From Streptococcus pneumoniae (GTDB taxonomy: Bacteria; Bacillota; Bacilli; Lactobacillales; Streptococcaceae): DNA of 64,000 bases. The position numbers and the translations under genes were made by a program. The stretch spans positions 186,001-250,000 of the forward strand of contig NZ_CFGI01000002.1 in the NCBI RefSeq assembly GCF_001347015.1. Direction: 5' to 3'. Numbering within the stretch: position 1 is the stretch's first letter; every line of letters begins with the position of its first letter. The notes beneath the pieces were generated by a model that saw only the letters and a program-made list of their open reading frames with translations, ran no database searches and was not told the origin of the DNA. Below are positions 41,724 through 51,353 of this stretch, in pieces.

Positions 41724-42944
41724 TTACTTTCTATGTTTTTTTCTTAATGTTTTACGGAAATCAAGAGCAAGTCTTAACAGAGGATAGAGAGGATGGGTAG
41801 GCATTGTAAATTCACCCAAGTATTCTTCGATCGTTGGATTAAAATTAGCTTTAAAACGATAGAGTCCACCATCTAAAGCATTCTCGATGCCTCCTAAATT
41901 TTGCCATAAAATGCCACGTTCAAAGGAATATCGAGCTGTCTCATACCAAGTCAAAATAGGAGCTTTATAACGTCTAAAATCATCATCCATACCAGCATAT
42001 AGATTGACAGAGGTAATACCAAATTCCAAACTCAAAGTAGCCGCTAAGGGAACTCTTGCTTGACCTGCATCCATATATTCCTGCAGGAAAGTCAATTCCT
42101 CTAACAAACGTTCTTTTTCCTTCTTCTGCGCTTCTACTTTTGAAGTTCGAGTCGACTCAGTAAAGGTCTCTTCCAAGGCTCTGTTTTTCGCTAACTGTTC
42201 TTCTAATTCTTGCGAACGTTTAGAGACATCCAAGGTGGCCAAGGTGATGTAGGCCTTGTCCTTAAAATTATCTAACAACTTTTTATAATAGGCTTCATTC
42301 CTCAAATGAATCTCTTTCCGCTTCTCGGTTTTTTTCATCAAAAAGGAAAAGGACTCCAATAATTCAGTTCCACCAAATTGAACCTCTACACCCTTATTCC
42401 GTGCTGTTCGGATAGCTTGTTTTGTTGACTTGGAAAGTTTATCTTCTTCAAAATTTTCCTTGTATATTTTCGCCTGAATACGAGGTTGAATGGTGTCCCC
42501 CATTTCCTCTGTTTTTCCTGACCACCTTACTCCCATTTGTTGCAAACTATCAATAATAGCCAGATTTTCAGGATATTCTGTTTTTTCCTGATTAATTAAC
42601 CTTTGAGACAGGCAAATACTTGGGTCAAAAGTCACAAAAATAGCTCTCTTACTGCGAGCATAAGACTTAATGGACTGCAGGACAAACTTTAAAAGTTCTA
42701 TATCCCTGTAATCCAATATAGGACCTCTTGGAATATAAAACATTTTATAGCCTAAAGGCAGAGATTTTATGAGAATACTAGCCACAGCCAGTAACTTCCC
42801 CTCTTCATAGACACCAAATTTCTCATGATTCCAATCAGATTTCACTTTTTCCCAAGCACTGCTTTGTAATACATTAGCTAATTCATGTTCTTTGACAAAC
42901 TGATCATATTCTAATGTGGGAATGCCAATTTGATAACGGTACAT
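41724..42944 (-). CDS. murM: Peptidoglycan branching aminoacyltransferase MurM
   Basis: 406 aa, the pneumococcal length. FemABX fold with a helical arm at about residues 240-280. Transfers Ser or Ala from tRNA to the Lys of lipid II, the first step of branched muropeptide synthesis. In pneumococci mosaic murM alleles are needed for high-level penicillin resistance, so allele identity is of practical interest; this cannot be judged by eye. First gene of the pair. Its Shine-Dalgarno (GGAGG at about 14 bases) is unusually distant. Confidence 0.94.
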   Translation of the reverse strand: MYRYQIGIPTLEYDQFVKEHELANVLQSSAWEKVKSDWNHEKFGVYEEGKLLAVASILIKSLPLGYKMFYIPRGPILDYRDIELLKFVLQSIKSYARSKRAIFVTFDPSICLSQRLINQEKTEYPENLAIIDSLQQMGVRWSGKTEEMGDTIQPRIQAKIYKENFEEDKLSKSTKQAIRTARNKGVEVQFGGTELLESFSFLMKKTEKRKEIHLRNEAYYKKLLDNFKDKAYITLATLDVSKRSQELEEQLAKNRALEETFTESTRTSKVEAQKKEKERLLEELTFLQEYMDAGQARVPLAATLSLEFGITSVNLYAGMDDDFRRYKAPILTWYETARYSFERGILWQNLGGIENALDGGLYRFKANFNPTIEEYLGEFTMPTHPLYPLLRLALDFRKTLRKKHRK

Positions 42945-43055
42945 TTCCTACTCTCTTTCCTCCAGTATCTTATTACTATTCTACTACTTTCGTTTGAAAA
43001 GTCTAGTGAAAACATATTTTATTTTAGTTCTACTCCCCCTATGCTGAAGTTCAAA

Positions 43056-43835
43056 CTAAGTCAATCTCTCTTCTAATTTGAAATCAATTGGTAGGGTTGC
43101 TAAAAAACGTTCCAATTGTTTTTCCCAGTAGTACCATTCGTGAGTTCCAGCACTATGGCTATAGGTCACATCAAAACCTAGTTTTTTGAGATTTTTCACT
43201 GCTAGATTATTGGCTGCATACAAGAAATCCTGTTCACCACACCAAGCCCAAAGCTTGGTCTTTTTGTCCGATTTTTTAGCCAGACTTTCAAGAGAATAGG
43301 GGCTAGCTGTCCAATCCTTAATCTCCCCAAACACACCTCTCCAATAAGCAGGTGTTCCCAGATTTTGGCTTTCAGGAGAAAACTCTTGAAAACTAAGGGC
43401 ACCCGAAAAACTAGCTGCACGAGAGAAACGATTTGTAGCAAGAGCCAGTTTAAAGCAGCCGTAGCCTCCCATAGATAGACCAGCGATAAAGGTCTTTTCA
43501 CGCTTGCTAGTCATATTAGGGAAGAAGCGTTTCAGAACCTCTGGCAATTCCTCTGCTAGAGCTGTATAATAGTCAAAACCATATTGGGTATCGGTGTACC
43601 AACCGTTGCTGGTATTGGGCATGACGACGATGAGGTTGGTTCCTCGAAGCAAGCGTTCTACATTGGTACGCTTGAGCCAGCTATTATGGTTGCCAGACAT
43701 CCCGTGCAAGAGGTACAAGACTGGAATGTCTTTACAATCTGGTTCTTCCACTCGATTAGCATCAGGATAGAGGACATTCACTCCCCACTCCATATCCAAA
43801 ACTTGTGAGTAATACTCAATTTTCATTACTGCCAT
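43056..43835 (-). CDS. estA: Tributyrin esterase EstA
   Basis: 259 aa alpha/beta hydrolase (esterase D-like). Nucleophile elbow GLSMGG with Ser121, oxyanion HGMSG near residue 44, and the C-terminal catalytic His in GTHEWYYWE. In pneumococcus EstA removes acetyl groups from sialic acids and other short-chain esters, with no signal peptide. AAGGAG sits eight bases before the ATG, supporting MAVMKIEYY as the start. Confidence 0.93.
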   Translation of the reverse strand: MAVMKIEYYSQVLDMEWGVNVLYPDANRVEEPDCKDIPVLYLLHGMSGNHNSWLKRTNVERLLRGTNLIVVMPNTSNGWYTDTQYGFDYYTALAEELPEVLKRFFPNMTSKREKTFIAGLSMGGYGCFKLALATNRFSRAASFSGALSFQEFSPESQNLGTPAYWRGVFGEIKDWTASPYSLESLAKKSDKKTKLWAWCGEQDFLYAANNLAVKNLKKLGFDVTYSHSAGTHEWYYWEKQLERFLATLPIDFKLEERLT

Positions 43836-43858
43836 GATTTGCTCCTTCTATTTTCCGA

Positions 43859-43882
43859 TAAGAAAAAGCCGAAACTCGACTT
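43859..43882 (-). terminator. Terminator of the RNase J2 gene
   Basis: AAGTCGA / TCGGCTT stem (one G-T pair) with TTTTTCTTATC behind it, read leftwards. Confidence 0.8.
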
Positions 43883-43903
43883 TCTCTCTGTTTATTTCAA
43901 AGA

Positions 43904-45565
43904 TTATTTTGCTTCCATGACTACTGGTAAAATAGCTGGACGACGCTTAGTCTGGTCAAAGAGATACTTAGTTAAATTATCACGAACCTTCCCTTTAAGG
44001 TCTGCCCAGTCAAAGTCATCTCCTTGCAGATAGTCTTCTACCGTCTGGTTAATCAATTCTGAACTTTCACGGAGAATATCGCGGCTCTTCTTGAGATAAA
44101 CAAATCCACGCGTGTGAACACGAGCCTTGGCCACAATTTTCTTCTCACGACGGTTAACGGTGATTGCGACGATGAAAATACCATCCTCTGACAAGACCTT
44201 GCGGTCACGAAGAACCACATTTCCAACATCACCAATGGCATTCCCGTCAATCAAGACATCCCCTGCCGAAACCGCTCCAGCTGGGACAAAGTCCCCATTC
44301 TCATAAGCCATGCTGGTTCCCTTTTTAGGAATGAAAATGCGTTCTGGCAACATACCTACTGCCATAGCAGCCTTAGCATGGGCATCCAACTCGCGGTATT
44401 CCCCTTGAATTGGGAAGAGATACTTAGGTTGCAAGAGATTGATCATCAACTGCAAATCACGCGCATTTCCGTGCCCTGATACATGTAAACTTTGGGTAAT
44501 CAATTTGACAACCCCTCCTGCCTGATAAATCATATTTTCCACACGCGCAACGAAGGCTTCTTTAGCAATAGACGGAGCCGTAGCAATATAGACCAGGTCC
44601 CCATCCTTGATTTCTACATAACGATGGCGACCAATCGACATCTTACGAAGTCCATTGATAGGTTCACCCATACGACCTGTCTCAAGAATAATCAACTCAT
44701 GGTCTTCAAAGCGAGACATATCTTTCGGCTTAATCAAGAGAATTTCGTTGGCTAAAGACAACTTCTTGAGACGAATCGCTGTGCGGACGATATTTTCAAT
44801 ATCAAATCCTGTCAAGACGATACGTCGACCTGTTTTATCCGCAGCGTCAAAAATCTGCTGGATACGAGAAAGGTTACTGGAAACAGCTGCAACGATGATA
44901 CGACCTTCCCAGTCAGCAATGGTTTGGGTAATTTCATCTCTAACTTCACTTTCACTAGCCACCTGAATATTGCTGTCCGCATTGGCCGAATCACTGAGGA
45001 GAGCCAGGACGCCGTCACGACCGATTTCTGCCAAACGAGCGAAGTCTGTCGCATAGGATTCACTAGCTGTCTGGTCAAATTTGAAGTCACCTGTATAAAC
45101 GATGCTACCTTCAGCTGTCTTCAAGACAATTCCCAGGCTCTCTGGAACGGAGTAAGTCGTAGGGAAGAAGGAAACCACTGTCCCACCAAAATCAATCTCC
45201 GTATCTTCATCAATAACATGAAAATCATTAAATTTCTTGACTGCGTCATTTCCTTTGACAAAGAGTTTTGCCAACTCAATGGTCAACTCAGAGCCAAATA
45301 CAGGTACCTTGGCTTCAGCCAAGAGATAAGGCAGAGCACCAATAGCATCTGCATGTCCGTGAGTTAAAAATACCCCAGCAATTCGATCTTTATTTTCAAA
45401 AAGGTAGTCCATCTTTGGAATCACCACATCCACCCCTAATTGTTCATTTTCGGGATATTTTAACCCTGCATTCAAAACAAAAATGGACTCTCCAATTTCA
45501 GCAATGTACATATTTTTCCCATTTTCACGTACACCACCAAGTGTTGTTAAACTAATATTACTCAT
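43904..45565 (-). CDS. rnjB: Ribonuclease J2
   Basis: 553 aa, metallo-beta-lactamase/beta-CASP fold. The metal motif reads THGHADAIG (His69, His71, Asp73), where an Ala (74) stands for the second His of the HxHxDH motif found in RNase J1. That change, plus the GALPYLL context, marks the J2 paralogue, which has weak or no nuclease activity and works in complex with J1 in mRNA decay. GGAGG precedes the ATG. Confidence 0.88.
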   Translation of the reverse strand: MSNISLTTLGGVRENGKNMYIAEIGESIFVLNAGLKYPENEQLGVDVVIPKMDYLFENKDRIAGVFLTHGHADAIGALPYLLAEAKVPVFGSELTIELAKLFVKGNDAVKKFNDFHVIDEDTEIDFGGTVVSFFPTTYSVPESLGIVLKTAEGSIVYTGDFKFDQTASESYATDFARLAEIGRDGVLALLSDSANADSNIQVASESEVRDEITQTIADWEGRIIVAAVSSNLSRIQQIFDAADKTGRRIVLTGFDIENIVRTAIRLKKLSLANEILLIKPKDMSRFEDHELIILETGRMGEPINGLRKMSIGRHRYVEIKDGDLVYIATAPSIAKEAFVARVENMIYQAGGVVKLITQSLHVSGHGNARDLQLMINLLQPKYLFPIQGEYRELDAHAKAAMAVGMLPERIFIPKKGTSMAYENGDFVPAGAVSAGDVLIDGNAIGDVGNVVLRDRKVLSEDGIFIVAITVNRREKKIVAKARVHTRGFVYLKKSRDILRESSELINQTVEDYLQGDDFDWADLKGKVRDNLTKYLFDQTKRRPAILPVVMEAK

Positions 45566-45703
45566 TTTTCCTCCAAAATCTTAGTTTATCTTGATTATAG
45601 GGTTGCTTACCCTCTTATTCTAAAAGCACTATTACTGTTAGCCGAATCTTTTCCTACCATTATACCATTTTTTTGATGATTTTCAAAATGAAGATTTGTT
45701 TTC

Positions 45704-45730
45704 AAAAAAGAGCTGGTTGCCCAACTCTTT
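45704..45730 (-). terminator. Terminator of recJ
   Basis: AAAGAG-TGG / CCA-CTCTTTTTT stem with GCAA loop directly after the recJ stop. Confidence 0.85.
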
Positions 45731-45738
45731 CCTAACTT

Positions 45739-47973
45739 CTACTCTTTTTCCATCAAAAAATCATAAATTTCTTGCACGGTACCCAGGGCCATCATTTCTT
45801 GGTCTTTGACAGTTTGTTTGAGATTTTGATAAATCTGACTTTCTCCTATCTCTCGCTTTGGCGCTTCTTTATTGACTGTCATGACACCATCTTTGATGGT
45901 CACAAAGCCTAGTTCTTCAAATACTTGAATCATCTTGACCAGCAAGATTTGTTGGATATTGAGATAAGTAGCCAAATCCTTCAGTTTATAGCGAATATCA
46001 AACTCTGGGAACTGGTAGATGGTTTTGTACAATTTTGCAAACTGCTCTCTAGTCCCATAGCCTGTTAGATAGTAGACCTTATCAATATCATTCTTGAAAT
46101 AGACAGCAGAGAAATTCTGTTCCTGAAAAATGGTCTTCAGCTGAGTAATATCCTCTGGAATGGTTTTCACGACAACAGCTTCACTATTTACTAGATTCGG
46201 AAATTCTCCAGCAAAATCCAAGACTGGAACTCCTTCTGGCAAGACTGCATTTTTTCCACGGATGTTAAAAAGTTGAACACCCTCCACACGCGCATCCACC
46301 ATCATCAACTGGAGCGCAGTTTGGCCATTCCATTGGTTGACAGAGAGAGTCACTGCCAATTCCAATTGCTTGGTCTGTGAGAATTCAGTCGCCCTTTTCC
46401 CTTGACCAAAGGCTACCACTTCAAAATTCGCCTCACCCTTGGAAATTTTCAGCTTGAGATGGGCATTTCCTGCCCCCATGGTTCGGGCACTTTCGACCTG
46501 AAAATCCTTGATATAAAAGACAGGTTTCTGATTGTCCATTCCAAAAGGTGCCAAGCGCTCAAAGTTCTTGACTGTTTCAAGACTCAAAGTCTCCAAATCC
46601 AACTCTTCATCTAGGTTTAACTTATTCTTGCTACCAGCATCTGCGCCTTTTTCACGGACATAATCTTCCAAGACCTGAGATAAATCTGAGAGTTTCTCCA
46701 CTTCCAGCGTCATCCCTGCTGCACCAGCATGACCACCAAAGGCGATAAAAAGATCTCGATGAGGATCCAGAGCCTCAAAAATATCGACCGCTTCCACACT
46801 ACGAGCACTGCCCTTAGCACGACCGTCTTCTATATTAAGAACAATGACTGTCTGTCCCAATTCTTCCAACAAACGACCAGCCACGATACCCAGAACCCCA
46901 GGATTCCAGCCTTCCTTGGCCAAGACTTGGACCTTCTTCTCAGGGTCCACCATGGTCTTAGTTTCTTCATAGATAGACTGAACAATTTCCTTGCGCTCTT
47001 CATTTTTCTGATGAATCATGAGGGCAATCTCATGCGCTTCCTCATCATCAAACCCAGTCAGCAAATCGATGGCAGGATTGGGATCATCCAAGCGGCCCAA
47101 GGCATTCAAACGAGGGGCAATCTGAAAACCAATCGTTTCTTCTGTTACTTCGTTGGTAGCAATACCAGCCATGTCTAGCATTTCTTGTAGACCAATGCGC
47201 TGAGTATGTCCCAACATTTCCAGACCATACTGAACCAAGATACGGTTCTCATCTGTCAAACTCACCATATCAGCAATGGTACCAATAGCGACCAATTCAA
47301 GCAATTCCACTTGTACTTCTTCTAAAAGGGCACAAGCCAGCTTGAAGGCCACTCCGCAACCAGCCAAATATTTGAAAGGATAGTCCGCATCCGGATGTTC
47401 AGGATGGACAATAGCATAGGCATCTGGTAAAGTTTCAGGCATGGAATGGTGGTCGGTCACAATGACATCCACTCCCATAGACTGGGCCAATTCAATGGCT
47501 TCGTGACCAGCAACCCCATTGTCCACCGTCACAATCAAGGAAATCCCTTCTTGCTCGATAAAGTATTTATAGACACTAGCATTAGGTCCATAGCCATCAG
47601 TAAAACGATTGGGCAAGTAAACACGGCACTCAGCACCAAGCTGTTCCAAACTTTCCTTAACAATCGAAGCTGAAGTCATGCCATCCGCATCGTAGTCTCC
47701 ATAGATGAGAATATTTTCCCCTTCTTCAATGGCCTGACGAATCCGTTCCACTGCCTTGTCCATATCATGGAGCAGATAGGGATCATGTAAGTCCTCTAAA
47801 GAAGGTTCTAAAAACTTCTTTAGACTTTCTTGGTCCTGAATCCCTCTTTCAAATAATAACCGAGCCACTTCAGGACCCAGCCCAGCCTTCTTGGCTATCT
47901 TTGTAAAATCCGCATCTTCAACCTGCGGGGCAAATTGCCATTCATAAGTAGGTGTTATCAAAAAGACATCCAC
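45739..47973 (-). CDS. recJ: Single-strand-specific 5'-3' exonuclease RecJ
   Basis: 744 aa. DHH phosphoesterase core: YGDYDADGMTSA, VTVDNGVAGHEAI and VTDHHSMPE, then the DHHA1 part with AFGGHAGAAGMTLE, an OB domain and a ~200-aa C-terminal extension typical of Firmicutes. Acts in recombination and mismatch repair. The start is uncertain: GTG at 47973 and TTG at 47961 are both possible, and no strong Shine-Dalgarno decides. Confidence 0.95.
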   Translation of the reverse strand: MDVFLITPTYEWQFAPQVEDADFTKIAKKAGLGPEVARLLFERGIQDQESLKKFLEPSLEDLHDPYLLHDMDKAVERIRQAIEEGENILIYGDYDADGMTSASIVKESLEQLGAECRVYLPNRFTDGYGPNASVYKYFIEQEGISLIVTVDNGVAGHEAIELAQSMGVDVIVTDHHSMPETLPDAYAIVHPEHPDADYPFKYLAGCGVAFKLACALLEEVQVELLELVAIGTIADMVSLTDENRILVQYGLEMLGHTQRIGLQEMLDMAGIATNEVTEETIGFQIAPRLNALGRLDDPNPAIDLLTGFDDEEAHEIALMIHQKNEERKEIVQSIYEETKTMVDPEKKVQVLAKEGWNPGVLGIVAGRLLEELGQTVIVLNIEDGRAKGSARSVEAVDIFEALDPHRDLFIAFGGHAGAAGMTLEVEKLSDLSQVLEDYVREKGADAGSKNKLNLDEELDLETLSLETVKNFERLAPFGMDNQKPVFYIKDFQVESARTMGAGNAHLKLKISKGEANFEVVAFGQGKRATEFSQTKQLELAVTLSVNQWNGQTALQLMMVDARVEGVQLFNIRGKNAVLPEGVPVLDFAGEFPNLVNSEAVVVKTIPEDITQLKTIFQEQNFSAVYFKNDIDKVYYLTGYGTREQFAKLYKTIYQFPEFDIRYKLKDLATYLNIQQILLVKMIQVFEELGFVTIKDGVMTVNKEAPKREIGESQIYQNLKQTVKDQEMMALGTVQEIYDFLMEKE

Positions 47974-48074
47974 TCTTTCTAAGAATTCTATTGCTTCATT
48001 ATAACATGATTTAGGCTTTTTCTCTATCCAGATTGCTTTCTACAAAAATTTTACTAACTTTTTTCAGATATGAT

Positions 48075-48123
48075 TTGACAAGACAAATCTTTTGGTGTAG
48101 AATCGTGTTATAAAATCTAACAC
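48075..48123 (+). promoter_or_regulatory. Promoter and possible operator of the polar amino-acid ABC operon
   Basis: TTGACA (48075-48080), 17-bp spacer, TAGAAT (48098-48103). Immediately downstream an inverted repeat GTGTTA / TAACAC (48105-48110 and 48118-48123) covers the expected transcription start and could be a repressor site. Confidence 0.75.
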
Positions 48124-48137
48124 AAAGGAGATTCCTT

Positions 48138-48896
48138 ATGGCTTTAGTAGAATTTGAACACGTCGAAAAATATTACGGAGACTACCACGCACTCCGTGAC
48201 ATCAATCTCCGTTTTGAAAAAGGGCAAGTCGTTGTCCTACTCGGACCATCTGGTTCTGGGAAATCCACTCTTATCCGCACCATCAATGGTTTGGAGGCTG
48301 TTGACAAGGGAAGCCTTCTAGTAAATGGTCACCAAGTTGCTGGTGCCAGCCAGAAAGATTTGGTGCCCCTTCGCAAGGAAGTAGGCATGGTTTTCCAACA
48401 TTTCAACCTCTATCCGCATAAAACAGTGTTAGAAAATGTAACACTAGCACCTATAAAAGTTTTAGGAATTGATAAAAAAGAAGCTGAAAAAACAGCTCAA
48501 AAATATCTGGAATTTGTAAATATGTGGGACAAGAAAGATTCATATCCAGCCATGCTATCTGGTGGACAAAAACAACGGATCGCCATCGCACGTGGCCTTG
48601 CTATGCATCCTGAACTCCTTCTCTTTGATGAACCAACATCTGCTCTTGACCCTGAAACCATCGGAGACGTTCTGGCTGTTATGCAAAAATTGGCCCACGA
48701 TGGTATGAATATGATTATCGTGACTCATGAAATGGGCTTCGCCCGTGAAGTTGCTGACCGTATCATCTTTATGGCTGACGGAGAGGTTTTGGTAGATACG
48801 ACAGATGTCGACGACTTTTTCGACAATCCAAGTGAAGCTCGTGCCCAACAATTCCTCAGCAAAATCATCAACCACGAAAGTGACAAAGTAAAATAA
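48138..48896 (+). CDS. Polar amino-acid ABC transporter ATPase (GlnQ-like)
   Basis: 252 aa. Walker A GPSGSGKS (residues 36-43), signature LSGGQKQRIAIARG, Walker B LLLFDEPTSALD, H-loop VTHEMGFA: the EMG sequence after the H-loop is characteristic of polar amino-acid importers. First gene of a four-gene operon; the next gene starts 10 bases later. AAGGAG is seven bases before the ATG. Confidence 0.95.
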   Translation: MALVEFEHVEKYYGDYHALRDINLRFEKGQVVVLLGPSGSGKSTLIRTINGLEAVDKGSLLVNGHQVAGASQKDLVPLRKEVGMVFQHFNLYPHKTVLENVTLAPIKVLGIDKKEAEKTAQKYLEFVNMWDKKDSYPAMLSGGQKQRIAIARGLAMHPELLLFDEPTSALDPETIGDVLAVMQKLAHDGMNMIIVTHEMGFAREVADRIIFMADGEVLVDTTDVDDFFDNPSEARAQQFLSKIINHESDKVK

Positions 48897-48906
48897 GGAG
48901 GCACCT

Positions 48907-49701
48907 ATGAAAAAGAAATTCTTTTTATCCGCATTATTGATTAGCCTTTTCGGCCTTGCTGCTGTAAAACCAGTTCAGGCTGATACCAGCGTCGCAGATA
49001 TTCAAAAGAGAGGCGAACTAGTTGTCGGTGTCAAACAAGACGTTCCCAACTTTGGCTATAAGGATCCCAAGACAGGGACCTATTCTGGTATCGAAACCGA
49101 CTTGGCCAAAATGGTAGCAGATGAGCTCAAGGTCAAGGTTCGCTATGTGCCTGTTACCGCACAAACCCGTGGACCCCTCCTAGACAATGAACAGGTCGAT
49201 ATGGATATCGCGACCTTTACCATCACAGACGAACGCAAAAAACTCTACAACTTTACCAGTCCCTACTACACGGACGCATCTGGCTTTTTGGTCAATAAAT
49301 CTGCCAAAATCAAAAAGATTGAGGACCTAAACGGAAAAACCATCGGTGTTGCCCAAGGTTCCATTACACAACGCCTGATTACTGAACTGGGTAAAAAGAA
49401 AGGCTTGACCTTTAAATTCGTCGAACTTGGTTCCTACCCAGAATTGATTACTTCCCTACACGCTCACCGTATCGATGCCTTTTCCGTTGACCGCTCTATT
49501 CTATCTGGCTACATCAGCAAGCGCACAGTACTACTAGATGATAGTTTCAAGCCATCTGACTACGGTATCGTCACCAAGAAATCAAATACAGAACTCAATG
49601 ACTATCTTGATAACTTGGTCACCAAATGGAGCAAGGATGGCAGTTTGCAAAAACTTTATGACCGTTACAAGCTCAAACCATCTAGCCATACTGCAGGTTA
49701 A
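48907..49701 (+). CDS. Polar amino-acid ABC transporter substrate-binding protein (no lipobox)
   Basis: 264 aa, SBP_bac_3 fold: ELVVGVKQDVPNFGYKD, then GIETDLAKMVADEL. The signal peptide ends VKPVQADT, a signal-peptidase-I type site with no lipobox cysteine, so unlike its counterpart at 36018 it would not be lipidated. It must be retained by the permeases, by the wall, or be released. The permeases and ATPase are all present in the operon. GGAGG precedes the ATG. Confidence 0.92.
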   Translation: MKKKFFLSALLISLFGLAAVKPVQADTSVADIQKRGELVVGVKQDVPNFGYKDPKTGTYSGIETDLAKMVADELKVKVRYVPVTAQTRGPLLDNEQVDMDIATFTITDERKKLYNFTSPYYTDASGFLVNKSAKIKKIEDLNGKTIGVAQGSITQRLITELGKKKGLTFKFVELGSYPELITSLHAHRIDAFSVDRSILSGYISKRTVLLDDSFKPSDYGIVTKKSNTELNDYLDNLVTKWSKDGSLQKLYDRYKLKPSSHTAG

Positions 49702-49713
49702 GGAGGATACCCC

Positions 49714-50391
49714 ATGACAGATTTATCATCTTGGACAGCCTATTTTCAGGATTTTGGACAATTTTTCAATGGTTTCCTCTTCACCCTTACCCTAGCGATC
49801 GGATCCTTTATCCTCGCTATGGTCTTGGGCATCTTCTTTGGAGCCATGTCAACCAGCAAGCGTCCGATTTTGCGTATTTTGGCTCGCATCTTTGTGGAGT
49901 TTTACCAAAACACTCCCCTCTTGGTGCAGTTTGTTATCGTCTTTTATGGTCTACCTCTTATCAGTGACCACACCATCATGATTCCGATTTATTGGACAGC
50001 TGTTCTCTGCGTGGGACTCTATCACGGAGCCTATATCGCTGAGGTGATTCGCTCAGGCATTCAGTCTATTCCTAGCGGTCAGATGGAGGCCGCCTTGTCG
50101 CAAGGTTTTACCTATATCAGTGCCATGCGCTTGATTATCTTACCTCAAGCCTTCCGTATCATTCTCCCTCCTTTGACCAACCAAATCGTCAACCTCATCA
50201 AAAACACCTCTACAGTCGCTATCATCTCTGGAGTGGACTTGATGTTTGTAACCAAATCTTGGTCAGCACTTAACGGAAACTACATTCCAGCCTTTCTAGG
50301 CGCTGCCCTTCTCTACTTTTCTCTCTGCTTCCCTGTTGCCCAGTTTGGTCGCAAGATGGAGCAAGCCAACAAAAAAGCCTATTCACTTTAG
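49714..50391 (+). CDS. Polar amino-acid ABC transporter permease (first)
   Basis: 225 aa with about five membrane segments and the HisM/GlnP-type motif EAALSQGFTYISAMRLIILPQAFR that contacts the ATPase (EAA loop). GGAGG before ATG; starts 12 bases after the binding protein gene. Works as a heterodimer with the next gene product. Confidence 0.94.
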   Translation: MTDLSSWTAYFQDFGQFFNGFLFTLTLAIGSFILAMVLGIFFGAMSTSKRPILRILARIFVEFYQNTPLLVQFVIVFYGLPLISDHTIMIPIYWTAVLCVGLYHGAYIAEVIRSGIQSIPSGQMEAALSQGFTYISAMRLIILPQAFRIILPPLTNQIVNLIKNTSTVAIISGVDLMFVTKSWSALNGNYIPAFLGAALLYFSLCFPVAQFGRKMEQANKKAYSL

Positions 50392-50400
50392 GAGGTTACT

Positions 50401-51060
50401 ATGGAATCCATTTTAGAAGTTTTGACCCCAGATAACCTAGTCTTTATCTTTAAAGGATTTGGCTTGACCCTCTATATTTCTCTGATTGCCATCATCCTCT
50501 CTACTATCATCGGTACCGTGCTAGCCGTCATGAGAAATGGGAAAAATCCTATCTTGCGCATCATCTCCAGCATTTACATCGAATTTGTGCGTAACGTTCC
50601 CAACCTCCTCTGGATTTTCACTATCTTTTTAGTTTTTAAGATGAAGTCCACACCAGCAGGAATCACTGCCTTCACCCTTTTTACCTCAGCAGCCTTGGCT
50701 GAGATTATCCGTGGTGGCCTAAATGCCGTAGACAAGGGACAATACGAAGCAGGAATGTCTCAGGGATTTACTTCTGCGCAAATCCTCTACTACATTATTC
50801 TCCCACAAGCAATCCGTAAAATGTTGCCAGCCATCATTTCTCAGTTTGTAACCGTGATTAAGGATACCAGTCTTCTCTACTCTGTTATCGCCCTACAAGA
50901 GCTCTTTGGAGCTAGCCAAATTCTCATGGGCCGTTATTTCGAACCAGAGCAAGTGTTTAGTCTTTATATCCTGATTGCCCTCATCTACTTCAGCTTTAAC
51001 CTAGCCATTTCTAGCCTATCTCATATGCTAGCCAAACGTTGGCAACAAGCTGCAGAATAA
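50401..51060 (+). CDS. Polar amino-acid ABC transporter permease (second)
   Basis: 219 aa, the partner permease, with the EAA loop EAGMSQGFTSAQILYYIILP. AGGAGG lies before the ATG, nine bases after the upstream stop. Its TAA stop coincides with the first bases of a BOX element; the operon terminator lies beyond this BOX. Confidence 0.94.
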   Translation: MESILEVLTPDNLVFIFKGFGLTLYISLIAIILSTIIGTVLAVMRNGKNPILRIISSIYIEFVRNVPNLLWIFTIFLVFKMKSTPAGITAFTLFTSAALAEIIRGGLNAVDKGQYEAGMSQGFTSAQILYYIILPQAIRKMLPAIISQFVTVIKDTSLLYSVIALQELFGASQILMGRYFEPEQVFSLYILIALIYFSFNLAISSLSHMLAKRWQQAAE

Positions 51061-51211
51061 TACTCTTCGAAAATCTCTTCAAACCACGTCAGCTTCACCT
51101 TGCCGTATATATGTTACTGACTTCGTCAGTTCTATCCACAACCTCAAAACAGTGTTTTGAGCAACCTGCGGCTAGCTTCCTAGTTTGCTCTTTGATTTTC
51201 ATTGAGTATAA
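51059..51211 (+). repeat. BOX element (A-B-C)
   Basis: About 152 bp, boxA first, starting at the permease stop codon. B contains CAAAACAGTGTTTTGAG; boxC ends TTTTCATTGAGTATA. Confidence 0.93.
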
Positions 51212-51217
51212 ACAGCA

Positions 51218-51246
51218 ACTCTCCAGTTAAATTGGAGAGTTTTTTG
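51218..51246 (+). terminator. Terminator of the polar amino-acid ABC operon
   Basis: ACTCTCCA / TGGAGAGT stem with T6, just after the BOX. Note its similarity to the next terminator downstream (ACTCTCCTGGG). Confidence 0.9.
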
Positions 51247-51274
51247 ATGAGAGTAGATATTTATAGACCTCAAT

Positions 51275-51303
51275 TTGACACCATACTTTTTCTATGATAA
51301 AAT
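51275..51303 (+). promoter_or_regulatory. Promoter of the NADPH oxidase gene
   Basis: TTGACA (51275-51280), 17-bp spacer, TAAAAT (51298-51303) with extended TGA. Expected start at about 51310, so in-frame codons before this cannot be translated from it. Confidence 0.82.
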
Positions 51304-51353
51304 GTAACAAATTTATTTACAACAAATTAAATCTAAATGAAATGGAATTTTTT

